In this document: positions 8,398 to 18,268 of the stretch, piece by piece | How positions within the stretch are numbered: the stretch's first letter is position 1 | How the letters are laid out: each line of letters opens with the position of its first letter | DNA from: RBG-16-57-9 sp964529745 | GTDB lineage: Archaea > Thermoproteota > Bathyarchaeia > TCS64 | Direction of reading: 5' to 3' | Length of the DNA: 64,000 bases | Assembly: GCA_964529745.1 (NCBI GenBank) | Contig: CAZGZR010000001.1 | Coordinates: forward strand, 1 to 64,000 | Translations under genes and position numbers: made by a program | The notes under the pieces: generated by a model | Seen by the model: the letters and a program-made list of their open reading frames with translations, nothing else | Told to the model about the DNA's origin: nothing | Databases searched by the model: none

Positions 8398-9654
8398 ATG
8401 CCATACATGGAAACTGATACTGTTTACGATGGCCTAGAGAGATGCAGCCGATGCCTCTTACCAGACAGCTTTCCCGGTATCAGTTTCGACGAGGACGGCG
8501 TGTGCAACTACTGCCACGATCAGCCACCATTCGAGGAGCTCGGCGAGGAAGCCTTCACCGAGCTGTTGGACCAATACCGGGGCAAGGGCGACGAGTATGA
8601 TTGCATTGCCCCGATCAGCGGAGGCAGGGATAGCGCATACGTTTTGCACCAGCTGGTGACCAGGTACGACATGCGGGTGCTGGCGCTAACGGTTGACAGT
8701 GGGTTCATAACGGATGAGGCTAACAGGAATATAGAGCAGGTTACTGGCAAGCTGAGCGTCGACCACGTCTGGCTAAGAGATGAAGCCCAGATAAGCGCGG
8801 CCAGGCGGAACGCGGAGATAAAGTTCAATGGGTGGCTCAAGGCCCCCTCCATTCACAACATCGTGCCTGTGCTCAACAGCGGCGACAAGCTCATGAACCT
8901 ACGGATGTTCAGATACGCTTCGGAACACGGCATCCCCCTTCTACTGGGCGGGAACGTCGTGGGGACAAGCACTTACGAGCACGGCAACGCTCGGACGGGG
9001 TACCTCGGGGTTTTCCCGGACGACCACGGGGTATACTCCCTAGCCGACAAGCTGAGACTCATACTGTATTATGGTTGGGACTTCCTGGCTAACACGTACA
9101 ACTGGCAACCCTCCATATTCAAGGAGTACCTCACAGGGGCGGCTGTCTACTTCTTCGACCGAGTCTTCAAGCCAAGCAGCGTGGACCTGGTGGGGTTCTA
9201 CGACTATGTTCCCTGGAACGAGGAGAAGATCGTGTCAACGATAACAGGAGAGCTGGGTTGGAGGGGGGCAGACGACACCACGACCACGTGGCGTATAGAC
9301 GACTCGGCCTACGCCGTCATCAATTACCTCTACTTCTACCTCGCCGGCATCGACGAGCACGTGGAGCTGTACAGCAAGATGATCAGGGCAGGCCAGATAA
9401 CTAGGGAGGAGGCGTACCGTCGATGCCACACCGACTCCCGGCCCAGGATACCCAGCTTAGAGAAAGAGTTCAAGAACCTCGGGGTCACGGAGATAGAGGT
9501 CCATTGCGCACTTGATGAATACCGTCCCGCGTTCATTAGAAAACACCTGAAAGGAACAAGTTTCGAGAGATGCATGTCCTCATACTCGCCCAGTACTATC
9601 CACCAGACCTCGGTGGAAGCAGCACCAGAGCCTATAACGTCGCCCGCGGACTAA
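8398..9654 (+). CDS. N-acetyl sugar amidotransferase (WbpG/PseA-like)
   Basis: The protein begins with a zinc-binding-like CSRCLLPDSFPGI...CNYCHD segment (residues ~16-40), followed by a PP-loop ATPase motif SGGRDSAY near residue 75. This is the layout of the N-acetyl sugar amidotransferase family (WbpG, PseA), which adenylates a carboxylated amino sugar and installs an amidine. Pseudomonas WbpG needs HisH2/HisF2-type partners to supply ammonia; none is in the window. The C-terminal 28 codons overlap the following glycosyltransferase by 85 nt in another frame, and the total of 418 residues is somewhat longer than I expect, so the tail may be a read-through extension. The ATG at 8398 is preceded by an AT-rich promoter-like stretch. 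Confidence 0.8.
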   Translation: MPYMETDTVYDGLERCSRCLLPDSFPGISFDEDGVCNYCHDQPPFEELGEEAFTELLDQYRGKGDEYDCIAPISGGRDSAYVLHQLVTRYDMRVLALTVDSGFITDEANRNIEQVTGKLSVDHVWLRDEAQISAARRNAEIKFNGWLKAPSIHNIVPVLNSGDKLMNLRMFRYASEHGIPLLLGGNVVGTSTYEHGNARTGYLGVFPDDHGVYSLADKLRLILYYGWDFLANTYNWQPSIFKEYLTGAAVYFFDRVFKPSSVDLVGFYDYVPWNEEKIVSTITGELGWRGADDTTTTWRIDDSAYAVINYLYFYLAGIDEHVELYSKMIRAGQITREEAYRRCHTDSRPRIPSLEKEFKNLGVTEIEVHCALDEYRPAFIRKHLKGTSFERCMSSYSPSTIHQTSVEAAPEPITSPAD

Positions 9655-10778
9655 CGCGGAACGGCGTTAAGGCCACCGTGGTCGCTGCATTCCCCCACTA
9701 CCCCCACGGCGTAGTGCCGATGGAGTATCGGTGGAAGCCTTACCGCCGCGAACAGGTGGACGGCGTCGAAGTCATCAGGACCTTCATGCTACCCATTGAG
9801 TCCAAGGGGCTGCTGTACCGGGTCTTCACCTTCGTGACATTCATCCTCAGCAGCCTCATAGGGCTGCTGCTGGTAAAGGACGTGGACGTAGTCTGGGCCG
9901 CCAACCCAGACATCTTCGCCCTGATCCCAGGAACGCTGTATAAGCGGGTGTACCGCTGCCCACTCATCTTCAACGTTGACGACCTTAGCATGGAGGACGT
10001 GAACAACCTTGGAATAATGGGGAGCGGAACAGTCGCTTACAGGTTAGCGAAAATACTCTCCACAGCTCTTTACAAAGGGATAGATGCCGTGACTCCCATT
10101 AGCCCCGGGTATTTCAACAGCATAGCTAGGTTCGGCGTACCGCGGGACAAGATGTATTTTATCAGAAGCGGAGTAGATCTCGAAGTCTTTAAGCAGGAAG
10201 AGAGAGGGCTAGGAAACAAGTTTACTGTGGCTTATAGTGGCTCCTTCTCTGTCGCATACGACTTCAATCAAATAATCCGGGCGGCTGAGCTTCTCAAGGA
10301 CCAAGGAGTCGAGTTCTGGATTCAGGGGAAAGGTGAACAAGGTCTAGGGATAAGAGAAGCTATCCACGAGAGCAGGCTCTCAAACGTAATGCTTTTTGAC
10401 ACAATTCTGACGAGGAAGCAGGTCGCGGAGTTCTTGGGAGAAGCCGACTCGTTGATCCTCCCCTTAAAGGATTTCAATGCACCTTATCCTGGGATCTCAT
10501 CCAAACTTTACGAGTATCAAGCGCTTGGTAAACCAATCATCTGCTGCTCCGAGGGCCAGTCAGCTGAATATGTTGAGGAGACACGTTCCGGCGTCGTCGT
10601 GAAGCCAGGTGACCACGAAGCTCTGAAAGAGGCCGTGCTTTTTCTCCGTGATAACCCAGAAGAGGCCTCAAAACAAGGTATGTCTGGCAGAAGATACGTT
10701 GAGGAAAACGTGGGTTTTGTACAAATTGGAGTACAGATGATTGAGGTAGTCAACCAAGTAGTTTCTGGAGGAGTGTAG
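9570..10778 (+). CDS. GT4 glycosyltransferase, WbuB-like
   Basis: GT-B fold retaining glycosyltransferase. The N terminus MHVLILAQYYPPDLGGSS is the acceptor-domain opening typical of the WbuB subgroup, which fixes the ATG at 9570 despite the 85-nt overlap with the upstream gene. A hydrophobic segment near residues 85-105 suggests membrane association. The C-terminal donor-binding domain has YEYQALGKPIICCSEG, equivalent to the E-x7-E region. WbuB transfers N-acetyl-L-fucosamine in E. coli O26; with capEFG alongside, the same donor is plausible here, but this is inference. It is translationally linked to the next GT4, whose GTG start follows after 1 nt. Confidence 0.83.
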   Translation: MHVLILAQYYPPDLGGSSTRAYNVARGLTRNGVKATVVAAFPHYPHGVVPMEYRWKPYRREQVDGVEVIRTFMLPIESKGLLYRVFTFVTFILSSLIGLLLVKDVDVVWAANPDIFALIPGTLYKRVYRCPLIFNVDDLSMEDVNNLGIMGSGTVAYRLAKILSTALYKGIDAVTPISPGYFNSIARFGVPRDKMYFIRSGVDLEVFKQEERGLGNKFTVAYSGSFSVAYDFNQIIRAAELLKDQGVEFWIQGKGEQGLGIREAIHESRLSNVMLFDTILTRKQVAEFLGEADSLILPLKDFNAPYPGISSKLYEYQALGKPIICCSEGQSAEYVEETRSGVVVKPGDHEALKEAVLFLRDNPEEASKQGMSGRRYVEENVGFVQIGVQMIEVVNQVVSGGV

Positions 10779-10779
10779 C

Positions 10780-11934
10780 GTGAAAATCCTTCAGATCTGC
10801 GACAGAATGGATCCTAACTCCTCGGAAGGAAGAAGAGTAATAACTATCTCAAACGAGCTGTCAAAAAGAGGGTATGACGTTACAGTCGCTTCAGCCATAC
10901 GAGCCCAGAAAGAGAAACAGAGAGTCGAATCCTGTTTAGAACACGGCGTAGACATTATCTGGCATAAACCGGCGTTCGGATTCAGTAACTTCTCATACTC
11001 ACCAAGCCTCTACCAGAATATATGTGAGAGAGAGTTTGATTTAATCCACGCACACAGTTACAGGCATTACGGGACTTATATAGGAGCCGTTCTCGGGAAA
11101 AAGAATAAAATCCCTTACATTATGAGTCCATACGGTTCCGTAGGCTATGAATCCACTAGATCCCTTAAACCCCTCTATTGGATGCAAGACCTCGTCACCA
11201 GAAAACTACCGTTAAAACAGGCGGAAAAAATCCTCGCTAACACAAACTATGAAAAAAACCAGATAATCCGAATAGGCGTCGAGGAGAGTAAAATCGATGT
11301 CGTATACCGTGAGGTAAATACCAGCCTATTTACGAACCGGTGCAACAACTCGTATGATCCAAAAACCGTTCTTTTCGTCGGGCGAATAACACCAATTAAA
11401 GGCATTGAACTCGTTATCAATGCTCTCAATCTTCTAGACAAAGAAATAACTCTAAAAATAATAGGTCAAGTTGAGAACTACGATTATTTTAAACGCCTTG
11501 AAAACTTGGTTAGACATTACAATCTTCAAGATAGAGTAAACTTCCTCGGTTCAGTGACGCATGAAGAACTCCCTGAACACTATTCCTCTGCCTTAACCTT
11601 GGTTCTTTCTTCCCTTTACGAGAATCTGGGAGGAGTCCTCTTAGAAGCACAAGCGTGCGCCTGCCCCGTTATAACCACTGCAACCGGAGGCACGGCAGAA
11701 GTCCTGGAGAATGGGAAAACCGGGTTCTTGTTGTCTTCGAGATCGCCAAAAGAAATTTCTGAAGCGATCAATCTATTGGCCAATGATCTATCGCTAAGAG
11801 ATCGAATGGGGGTAGAGGCCAGAAGGTTCGTAGAATCAAAGTTCTCAGTTGAACAATACATCGATAGAATCATTTGCTCATATGGAAGCGCGTTAACTCC
11901 ATCTATCCACAAGAAAGAGTGTGTTTCTTCATGA
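10780..11934 (+). CDS. GT4 glycosyltransferase
   Basis: A GT-B glycosyltransferase of 384 residues. The start is a GTG preceded by GGAGGAG at about 7 nt, decisive for this position. The N-terminal domain begins KILQICDRMDPNSSEGRR, and the donor domain has LFVGRITPIKGIEL followed by the E-x7-E motif in YENLGGVLLEAQACACP near residue 290. It adds a sugar from a nucleotide donor to the lipid-linked or growing glycan at the cytoplasmic face. It sits in a run of at least four genes with overlaps of 4 nt or less or very short spacers. GC content drops noticeably from the middle of this gene onward. Confidence 0.82.
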   Translation: MKILQICDRMDPNSSEGRRVITISNELSKRGYDVTVASAIRAQKEKQRVESCLEHGVDIIWHKPAFGFSNFSYSPSLYQNICEREFDLIHAHSYRHYGTYIGAVLGKKNKIPYIMSPYGSVGYESTRSLKPLYWMQDLVTRKLPLKQAEKILANTNYEKNQIIRIGVEESKIDVVYREVNTSLFTNRCNNSYDPKTVLFVGRITPIKGIELVINALNLLDKEITLKIIGQVENYDYFKRLENLVRHYNLQDRVNFLGSVTHEELPEHYSSALTLVLSSLYENLGGVLLEAQACACPVITTATGGTAEVLENGKTGFLLSSRSPKEISEAINLLANDLSLRDRMGVEARRFVESKFSVEQYIDRIICSYGSALTPSIHKKECVSS

Positions 11935-12992
11935 ATATCCTATTGTTGACTTTCAAGACAGATCGGGGAAACGCTTTAGCAGATGCATTGAATAAGATCG
12001 GGTATAATGTATCGGTTGATGAAATAGGTAAGAAAAAGTTATCGATAATCAGGAACCTATACCGCGTGGTATTCTCATATTTTAAGCATCATGGGAAATA
12101 TGATTTGGTAATTACCGAATGTTTTGACTATAACGGTATGCTTGCATTATTATTATCATTTTTTGAGGACACTCCCTACATTATATATGTGAAAGGGTTT
12201 TCACCCGATGATGCTAAAGAGAAATCAGGCAAGTTAACAAGGTTTCTTGATGAGAAATTAAACCATATGATATTTTCAAAAGCAAGTGCCATTGCATATA
12301 TTAGTAATCACCTGAAACAGAAATACGAAGAGCATTTCGCAAAAAAACAAAAAGACGAATATTTAAGCGTACCATCAAAGGTAATACATCATTCCATAGA
12401 CGAATCATATTTTAAAAATGAGAAACGTAAAAGATCAGGAAACAGAGTGCTTTATGTTGGTAATCTTGATTTTAAAGGGAAAGCCGATGGGGCTGTTTTC
12501 CTATTAAATATGATGAAAAGCCGCGATGAAACTGAAAGTTATTATCTTTCTATAGTTGGCGGAGGCTCATATTTACCATTTATACAAAGTTTAGCCAAGG
12601 AATATGGACTAAGAAACGTGAAATTTCACGGCTATATAACTAAAAAGGAACTTCAAGCACTTTATAGAGACTCTTCTTTGTTTGTATATCCATCTTTTCA
12701 AGATGCTTTTCCCACAGTAGTTATGGAGGCCCAGGCGATGGGGCTTCCAGCCATAGTTACTGATACATCAGGCGCAAAAGAGGTTATAATCGATGGAAAA
12801 ACAGGCTACGTGGTTGAAGCTGAGCCAGATGTATTTCATCATGCTTTATTCAAGCTCATTGAAAATGATGAGTTACTAAAATCCATGTCTGAAGCCTCAA
12901 AAACACATATAAAAAAGAATTTAACATGGGAAAAATCGGCTGAAAAATTTCATGAACTAATTACATCTTGCATTATGGAATCTAGGAGATGA
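11931..12992 (+). CDS. GT4 glycosyltransferase
   Basis: GT4-type enzyme of 353 residues. I place the start at the ATG at 11931, which overlaps the preceding stop as ATGA and begins MNILLLTFKTDRGNALADAL, a normal GT-B N terminus; an upstream in-frame TTG at 11874 would add 19 residues inside the previous gene. The donor domain shows VLYVGNLDFKGKAD and PSFQDAFPTVVMEAQAMGLP. Codon use and base composition are AT-rich compared with capEFG, consistent with more recent acquisition. The donor and acceptor sugars cannot be read from the sequence. Confidence 0.82.
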   Translation: MNILLLTFKTDRGNALADALNKIGYNVSVDEIGKKKLSIIRNLYRVVFSYFKHHGKYDLVITECFDYNGMLALLLSFFEDTPYIIYVKGFSPDDAKEKSGKLTRFLDEKLNHMIFSKASAIAYISNHLKQKYEEHFAKKQKDEYLSVPSKVIHHSIDESYFKNEKRKRSGNRVLYVGNLDFKGKADGAVFLLNMMKSRDETESYYLSIVGGGSYLPFIQSLAKEYGLRNVKFHGYITKKELQALYRDSSLFVYPSFQDAFPTVVMEAQAMGLPAIVTDTSGAKEVIIDGKTGYVVEAEPDVFHHALFKLIENDELLKSMSEASKTHIKKNLTWEKSAEKFHELITSCIMESRR

Positions 12993-12996
12993 TGAT

Positions 12997-13680
12997 TTGA
13001 GATCACCTTTTTTCATTCTCTTTGATTCCCTATACAGAGAAAATGTATATGTTTTTGATTTTATTCAATTTATTACAAGACAACAATATTACAACCCAAC
13101 GGCAGATCTCTGTATCGATGGCTTTCCTCGTTCTGCCAATTCATTTGCCGTAAATTTAGTCCATACCGCTTGTCCAGATTTAAAAATAAATCACCATCTG
13201 CATTCACCAGTAATAATTAAGAAAGCAGTTCGTGATGAGATCCCCATCTTTATACTTATTAGGAATCCTGAGGATGCGGTTACATCCGAGTACATCCGTT
13301 TAAAATATTCTGAAGAGAAAAACCCCGATGTTAAGTGGTTAATTAATAGATACGTTAAGTATTATAGTATCGTAAAAGTTTACGTTGAGGACATTTTTAT
13401 TGTAACTTTTGAAAAAGTCACTCAAACTCCTGTTGAATACCTGAAACACGTTTTCTCAAAGTTGCGTCTTAATAATGAAAGGGATTATCTTGAAATTGTT
13501 GCTGAAACTAAGCTTATGGGAAAATCAAAAATTACGGAAGATATTATCTATACAACATCGATACCTACCAGAGAAAGAGATGACTATAAGAAGCATGTAA
13601 AAAGAAAAATTATGTCAAAACATGATTTTTCTCAAGCTAATCAAATATACCAAACGATTGCTGAACAGTTATCTCAATAA
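12997..13680 (+). CDS. sulfotransferase-like protein
   Basis: A 227-residue protein with two segments that resemble PAPS-dependent sulfotransferases. One is a loop IDGFPRSANSF (residues ~42-52), like the 5'-phosphosulfate loop PKSGTTW. The other is ILIRNPEDAVTSEYIR (about residues 88-103), like the 3'-phosphate-binding RNPxDxxxS motif. If active it would sulfate the surface glycan made by the neighbouring enzymes. The start is TTG with AGGAG about 8 nt upstream, four nt after the preceding GT4 stop. Strongly AT-rich. It is the last gene of this polycistron; a fresh promoter follows. The family call is moderate because the C-terminal half is not distinctive. Confidence 0.6.
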   Translation: MRSPFFILFDSLYRENVYVFDFIQFITRQQYYNPTADLCIDGFPRSANSFAVNLVHTACPDLKINHHLHSPVIIKKAVRDEIPIFILIRNPEDAVTSEYIRLKYSEEKNPDVKWLINRYVKYYSIVKVYVEDIFIVTFEKVTQTPVEYLKHVFSKLRLNNERDYLEIVAETKLMGKSKITEDIIYTTSIPTRERDDYKKHVKRKIMSKHDFSQANQIYQTIAEQLSQ

Positions 13681-13796
13681 TGTTAGAGTGTGTGTATCTT
13701 TTTCCACTTATTTCATCTTATATTTACAAAATAAATTTTTAAATATACTAGGATAACATGTCGCGATATTTGACACACGTCTTTGAAGGTGATTAA

Positions 13797-14474
13797 ATGG
13801 GGTTCAAAGTTTTTTACGAACAAAAATATTCGACTAGGAGCGAAAAATTAAACCCCATGAAATTAAAGGCCTTGAGCTATTTCCCATCTCCACCAAGAAA
13901 GATTCTAGATGTAGGGTGTGGGTCAGGGCTCCTCACTCAGCTATTAACTGAGAGAGGCTATGATACAATCGGCATAGACATCTCTGAGAAAGCCATAGAA
14001 AAATGTAGGGAAAAAGGGCTATTGAGTTATCAACAAGATCTGAGTGAAGAACTTCTATTTGAGGATGAAACTTTCGATTGTATTTTAATGAGCGAGGTAA
14101 TTGAACATCTAGTGGATCCTTATTTTGCTCTTCATGAGATTCATAGAGTGCTTAAGAAAAAAGGGATTCTTATTATTACTACCCCAAATTCGTCTTTCAT
14201 TACTAGAAGACTTCGTTATGTATTGGGAAAAACAAGCACGGAAACCCAAAATTTTTCGCATCTACGTTTCTTTAATGTAAGACTACTCACTAAAATATTG
14301 CATGAGGTAAATTACGATATTCTGGATCTTAAAGGATACTTATTCAATCCCTTCAACCTTAACACAGGGTTCACTTTAGATTTTTTAAAAAATCTTCTAT
14401 CTGAAAATTTTATAGTAATAACACAAAAAAGGATAGAAGATAAACCGTACAAATATCCCTTAAATAATGTATGA
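13797..14474 (+). CDS. class I SAM-dependent methyltransferase
   Basis: A Rossmann-fold methyltransferase of 225 residues. Motif I is ILDVGCGSGLLTQLL (residues ~39-53), motif II IGIDIS, and motif IV-like ILMSEVIEHLVDP; the layout resembles UbiE/Methyltransf_11. Such enzymes in glycan loci usually methylate sugar hydroxyls, which is inferred from the neighbourhood. The gene has its own leader: TATA-like TTTTTAAATATAC at 13735-13747 and an AAGGTGATT ribosome-binding motif just ahead of the ATG, so it is not leaderless. It converges with the giant minus-strand membrane protein, ending 35 nt from its stop. Confidence 0.82.
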   Translation: MGFKVFYEQKYSTRSEKLNPMKLKALSYFPSPPRKILDVGCGSGLLTQLLTERGYDTIGIDISEKAIEKCREKGLLSYQQDLSEELLFEDETFDCILMSEVIEHLVDPYFALHEIHRVLKKKGILIITTPNSSFITRRLRYVLGKTSTETQNFSHLRFFNVRLLTKILHEVNYDILDLKGYLFNPFNLNTGFTLDFLKNLLSENFIVITQKRIEDKPYKYPLNNV

Positions 14475-14509
14475 TTGTATTCTTTTACACTAATATTACT
14501 GACATAATA

Positions 14510-17449
14510 TTAATCAGTATTTTTTGGAATGCCTAGATATAATCCCTCTAAGTTGGCTTCATTTGACCAAACATAAAATAAATCAGAGAAATTTTGATTA
14601 TCCCCAAAATGAACTGATTCAATACTATAATTTTCACCTGGATAATTTGAGTAATTAAATTTCCTAAAAATTCCGATGTTGGGAGTATCATTGTTAAAAT
14701 ATATAGATCCAGTTTTCCATGTTTTCTTTAATGTTTTTTCCTCTGAATACAGTCTACATGAGTAATATAGACCATCTTTAAGTTTTTTAATGTCTTTGAC
14801 TAATATTTTAACGATGTTAAGATATTTATATGATTCATCAAATATATCCCAATTTATTTTTTCTTTATTTCCCCATTCTAAACCATTTGAAGTATTTACG
14901 CGAATTATATTATATGATGATTTGCACTCATTAACCATTGTTTCTGTATATATTAAATTAATTCCATTGTTTTGTATCCAGGCTATAGGAGAATCAGCTG
15001 ACCAGTATAAACAAGATGTATTTGGTGTAATTATTTCTGTGATATTTGTCCAGTCATCGCCTTCTTTGCTACTCATAGAAATTATAGAATTGTCTTTTAA
15101 TGACTTGCAAAAGAGTATCAAATCATTATCTCTATTTATTACGTAGGGATCATCATAAAGACCTAGAATAATGGGATCTGTAGCTTTAGTCCAATTTAAT
15201 CCATTGCTTGAATAAGCGTATCCAAGCCCAATGTGTCTATCGTCGTCTCCTTTGATGGAGTAATAAAACCTATAATGTGGAGAACTTTTATTTATGAAAA
15301 CTAAATTACTAGGATTTATTATCTGTTTTCCATCTGAATCAATTAAGTTAGACATTAGAGATTCTTTTTCCAAGGTAATATTTTCAGCGTAAATAATGTC
15401 GTTTCTATTATAAGGTAGGGAGATACTAAAAACGAGTAAAGAACCATAAATTATTTTTTTACAATACCTATTTAGATAATCTCTAGTCGGCGATATTTCT
15501 CTTTCACTATAGAACCAATCATCTGTAATGCAGTAATGGATTTTATTTATCTCATTCCTAGAATCGGGGACATTTTTTAATAAATCATAAGGCGTTTTGT
15601 TATAGGATTCTAGCATCCATTTCTTTTCGTCTAAAGTATTTATCATCATATTTCTAGGAGCATCTATAAATTCAAAAATATGTGATGTCCCAATGGGAAA
15701 AATAATCTCATTAGATTCTACAGTTTTAATAAATTGTCCAGCGTCTTCTATGTTTGATGAAGAATATGAGCTAGAATATCTGTTATCTCCTCCTATTCGA
15801 TTAATTCCAGCATTTATCTGTGGAGCTAATAATAATATTATAAATAAAATTCTTCCATATTCCTTCCATTGCTCTTTCCGAAATTTACCTAAAACAAGTC
15901 CGCTTCCATTTAAAATAAAAATCTCTTTAATAAAAAATGAAGCAAAATAGGTGGCAATCAATGATATGTAAATTATCAGTCTATTAAGAGGAACTTGGCA
16001 CCCAATTATTGAGGCAAGAAGGACTGCGGTTATGAATGTCATCAAATATAACACTATACGATTCGTTTCAGTGAAAGCTTTATACGCGATACCTAAAAGG
16101 CCTGTAAATAAAATTAACCGATTGAACATATGCCATTTTATATAATCAAATTTAGGATTTACACTGAATAAAGAAGGTTTGATAATGGATAAAATAAAAA
16201 TCGTAATTGATAATGTAATAAAAATAGTTGCTAAATAATTATAATTTATATTCATTCGTAGGAGCATACTCCTATTTATTAATATGTATATACCTAAAAA
16301 TAGAATAAAAATAACTATAACATAAATATACAAGTTTTGGCTTTCTAAAAAAAATAAATTTTTTATAGGATAAATAAAAAATCCATAAAACGGTAGTATA
16401 AATAAAGACATAACAATTAGCGAAGCGGCGATGTTTTTAATTTTGTAATATCTTTTTTCAATATAATAATTTCCTATTTCTAATGCAATTACTGTGAGGT
16501 TTATCGCTATGGGCAGCATATGGGAGGTTAAAGAGGATGCCAAAAATAAACCATTTACAAAAATATATGTGTATTTATATTTAAAGTCATTTTTCTTTTC
16601 TAAAACTATTAAAAGTAGAAAACTTGATAACATTAATATTATTGAAAAGTTTTCCCTAAGCAACATCGCGAATCTTAACCCTGTCCAAGGATTCATGAGG
16701 ACGAGGGTTCCTGTTAAAACACCAACCAAAGTCCCGGCTATTCGTTTAAATATGAGATAACTCAAAACGCAGAATAATCCAACAAAGGCTATTGGTCCGT
16801 ACCGCATGATTTCTTGACTTTTAAAGCCTGTATATTTTGAAACCATCGTTACAAAATATGGGAACCCAAAGTTCCATAACGATAGATAAGCTCTAAACTG
16901 TTCCACTGATTCGTATGGAGATAAATCAAGTGTCACTAGTCTTCTGGATATTGTGGCTGTTTCCCAAGTGTCCCATCCTAACCAATATTCTCCAGGGGTT
17001 TGACGTGCCACGAAGTATCCTCCTGCAAGAAAAGGGATGAAAGCTGCTAACCAGCTTATTATGAAAGATTTTATCTCGATTTTGTAGTAAAATCGTGTTT
17101 CATAAAATTGGTAAAATAGAAACTCGCAGAAGATCAAGAAGAATGATGTCTGTAATAGAAGAAATCTTGTAACTTGATCAAAAAGAAGGGTGAGTAATAT
17201 ATATGTCCAGAGTAACAGAAGGGTACTCAACACAACATTTATGATTATAAACTCATCAAAGTTAAGATCCAATTCATTTTTTAAGATTGCACTTAGGTAG
17301 AAGCCGGGGATTATTATGAGAAAAAGAAGAGAGAAAAACTTGTAACTCATAGTATTTAGGTTAATAACCGATGAATAAATCCAGAAAAAAAATGATGCAA
17401 GTAAGGGCATATAATTAATTTTTTTATTAAATAGCCCTTGGTAATTCAT
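14510..17449 (-). CDS. giant GT-C-like membrane protein with C-terminal beta-propeller (copy 1)
   Basis: A 979-residue protein. The first ~540 residues contain about a dozen or more hydrophobic helices. After the early helices lies an extracellular-type loop YWLGWDTWETATI with acidic residues as in GT-C enzymes that use lipid-linked sugars. The remaining ~400 residues are soluble and show repeated blade motifs (AYSSNGLNWTK, SMSSKEGDDWTN, VNTSNGLEWGN) like the five-bladed propeller of GH43/GH32-type glycosidases. It is related over its length to the gene at 18500-21418. The base composition is very AT-rich. The role is presumably glycan transfer at the outer face, with the propeller binding or trimming glycan. 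Both domain assignments are from pattern, not alignment. Confidence 0.7.
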   Translation of the reverse strand: MNYQGLFNKKINYMPLLASFFFWIYSSVINLNTMSYKFFSLLFLIIIPGFYLSAILKNELDLNFDEFIIINVVLSTLLLLWTYILLTLLFDQVTRFLLLQTSFFLIFCEFLFYQFYETRFYYKIEIKSFIISWLAAFIPFLAGGYFVARQTPGEYWLGWDTWETATISRRLVTLDLSPYESVEQFRAYLSLWNFGFPYFVTMVSKYTGFKSQEIMRYGPIAFVGLFCVLSYLIFKRIAGTLVGVLTGTLVLMNPWTGLRFAMLLRENFSIILMLSSFLLLIVLEKKNDFKYKYTYIFVNGLFLASSLTSHMLPIAINLTVIALEIGNYYIEKRYYKIKNIAASLIVMSLFILPFYGFFIYPIKNLFFLESQNLYIYVIVIFILFLGIYILINRSMLLRMNINYNYLATIFITLSITIFILSIIKPSLFSVNPKFDYIKWHMFNRLILFTGLLGIAYKAFTETNRIVLYLMTFITAVLLASIIGCQVPLNRLIIYISLIATYFASFFIKEIFILNGSGLVLGKFRKEQWKEYGRILFIILLLAPQINAGINRIGGDNRYSSSYSSSNIEDAGQFIKTVESNEIIFPIGTSHIFEFIDAPRNMMINTLDEKKWMLESYNKTPYDLLKNVPDSRNEINKIHYCITDDWFYSEREISPTRDYLNRYCKKIIYGSLLVFSISLPYNRNDIIYAENITLEKESLMSNLIDSDGKQIINPSNLVFINKSSPHYRFYYSIKGDDDRHIGLGYAYSSNGLNWTKATDPIILGLYDDPYVINRDNDLILFCKSLKDNSIISMSSKEGDDWTNITEIITPNTSCLYWSADSPIAWIQNNGINLIYTETMVNECKSSYNIIRVNTSNGLEWGNKEKINWDIFDESYKYLNIVKILVKDIKKLKDGLYYSCRLYSEEKTLKKTWKTGSIYFNNDTPNIGIFRKFNYSNYPGENYSIESVHFGDNQNFSDLFYVWSNEANLEGLYLGIPKNTD

Positions 17450-17584
17450 ACTTTACTAGCTAAGTTTTGAGGGATATTTATCAGATGTTGAGTAAAAAAA
17501 TAATACATACCATTCCGGTTGATTTGTAACCGTTGTTCTCAAGTCTACTTCATGAATCCTTTCATGAACATATAACTTAAATGA

Positions 17585-18268
17585 TCATTTAACGGCTTTA
17601 GCCATAATATGGTAATAATAGGGAAATACGCCTAAAATGTGTTTTTCGGGGAACATCTTAACAAATTCAATCCCCGCCTCCTCAAGGAATTTTTTCATTT
17701 CATTCACCGAGAAATATCTTCTATATGCATATACATCCTCTCCATCACCCGTTTTCCCAGCTGTCTTAATGTAATGTTCTTTTCTACCCAACATTTCTAG
17801 TATCTTTATGGGAATCTCTGAGAAGCATTGAGTTGTAGTAAGAGCAACAAACCCACCGGGCTTTACCACTCGCCCCATCTCGGAAATAATTTCTTTGATA
17901 ACTTCCTCATTTTTTATATGAATGATTACTTGCTCAGCAAAAGCTACATCGCAGGAATTGTCGGGCAATGAGAGGTCCTGGCCTAGCTCGTTTAAAAGGT
18001 CTACTCTGGAATCTTTTACCATGAAATGGTGATATAATTCACTTGGTTCGACAGCATAGTATTTGGATACACCATATTCCTCTAATATGGCTCGTGCTAT
18101 TCTTCCTACTCCAGCACCTACATCCAGAACAACATCTCCGTCTTTTATAGGAAGTATTTTAGCGATATCTCGTGCATACGCTCTGCTTTTCTCTGACATC
18201 AATATCTTTGCGTAATCATCAGCAATGCTATCGTGCATCTCCACGCTGTCAAGTAATTTCATATCCAA
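17585..18268 (-). CDS. class I SAM-dependent methyltransferase
   Basis: A 227-residue methyltransferase. The SAM-binding motif VVLDVGAGVGRIARAIL sits near residues 46-62, followed by an acidic YYAVEPSE strand end and a VAFAEQVIIHI region before VVKPGGF. It belongs to the Methyltransf_11-like group, distinct from the methyltransferase at 13797. It lies between the two GT-C/propeller paralogues, transcribed with copy 1 and away from copy 2, so a role in modifying the same glycan is likely but unproven. Length is standard and the ATG start is the first in frame. Confidence 0.82.
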   Translation of the reverse strand: MDMKLLDSVEMHDSIADDYAKILMSEKSRAYARDIAKILPIKDGDVVLDVGAGVGRIARAILEEYGVSKYYAVEPSELYHHFMVKDSRVDLLNELGQDLSLPDNSCDVAFAEQVIIHIKNEEVIKEIISEMGRVVKPGGFVALTTTQCFSEIPIKILEMLGRKEHYIKTAGKTGDGEDVYAYRRYFSVNEMKKFLEEAGIEFVKMFPEKHILGVFPYYYHIMAKAVK

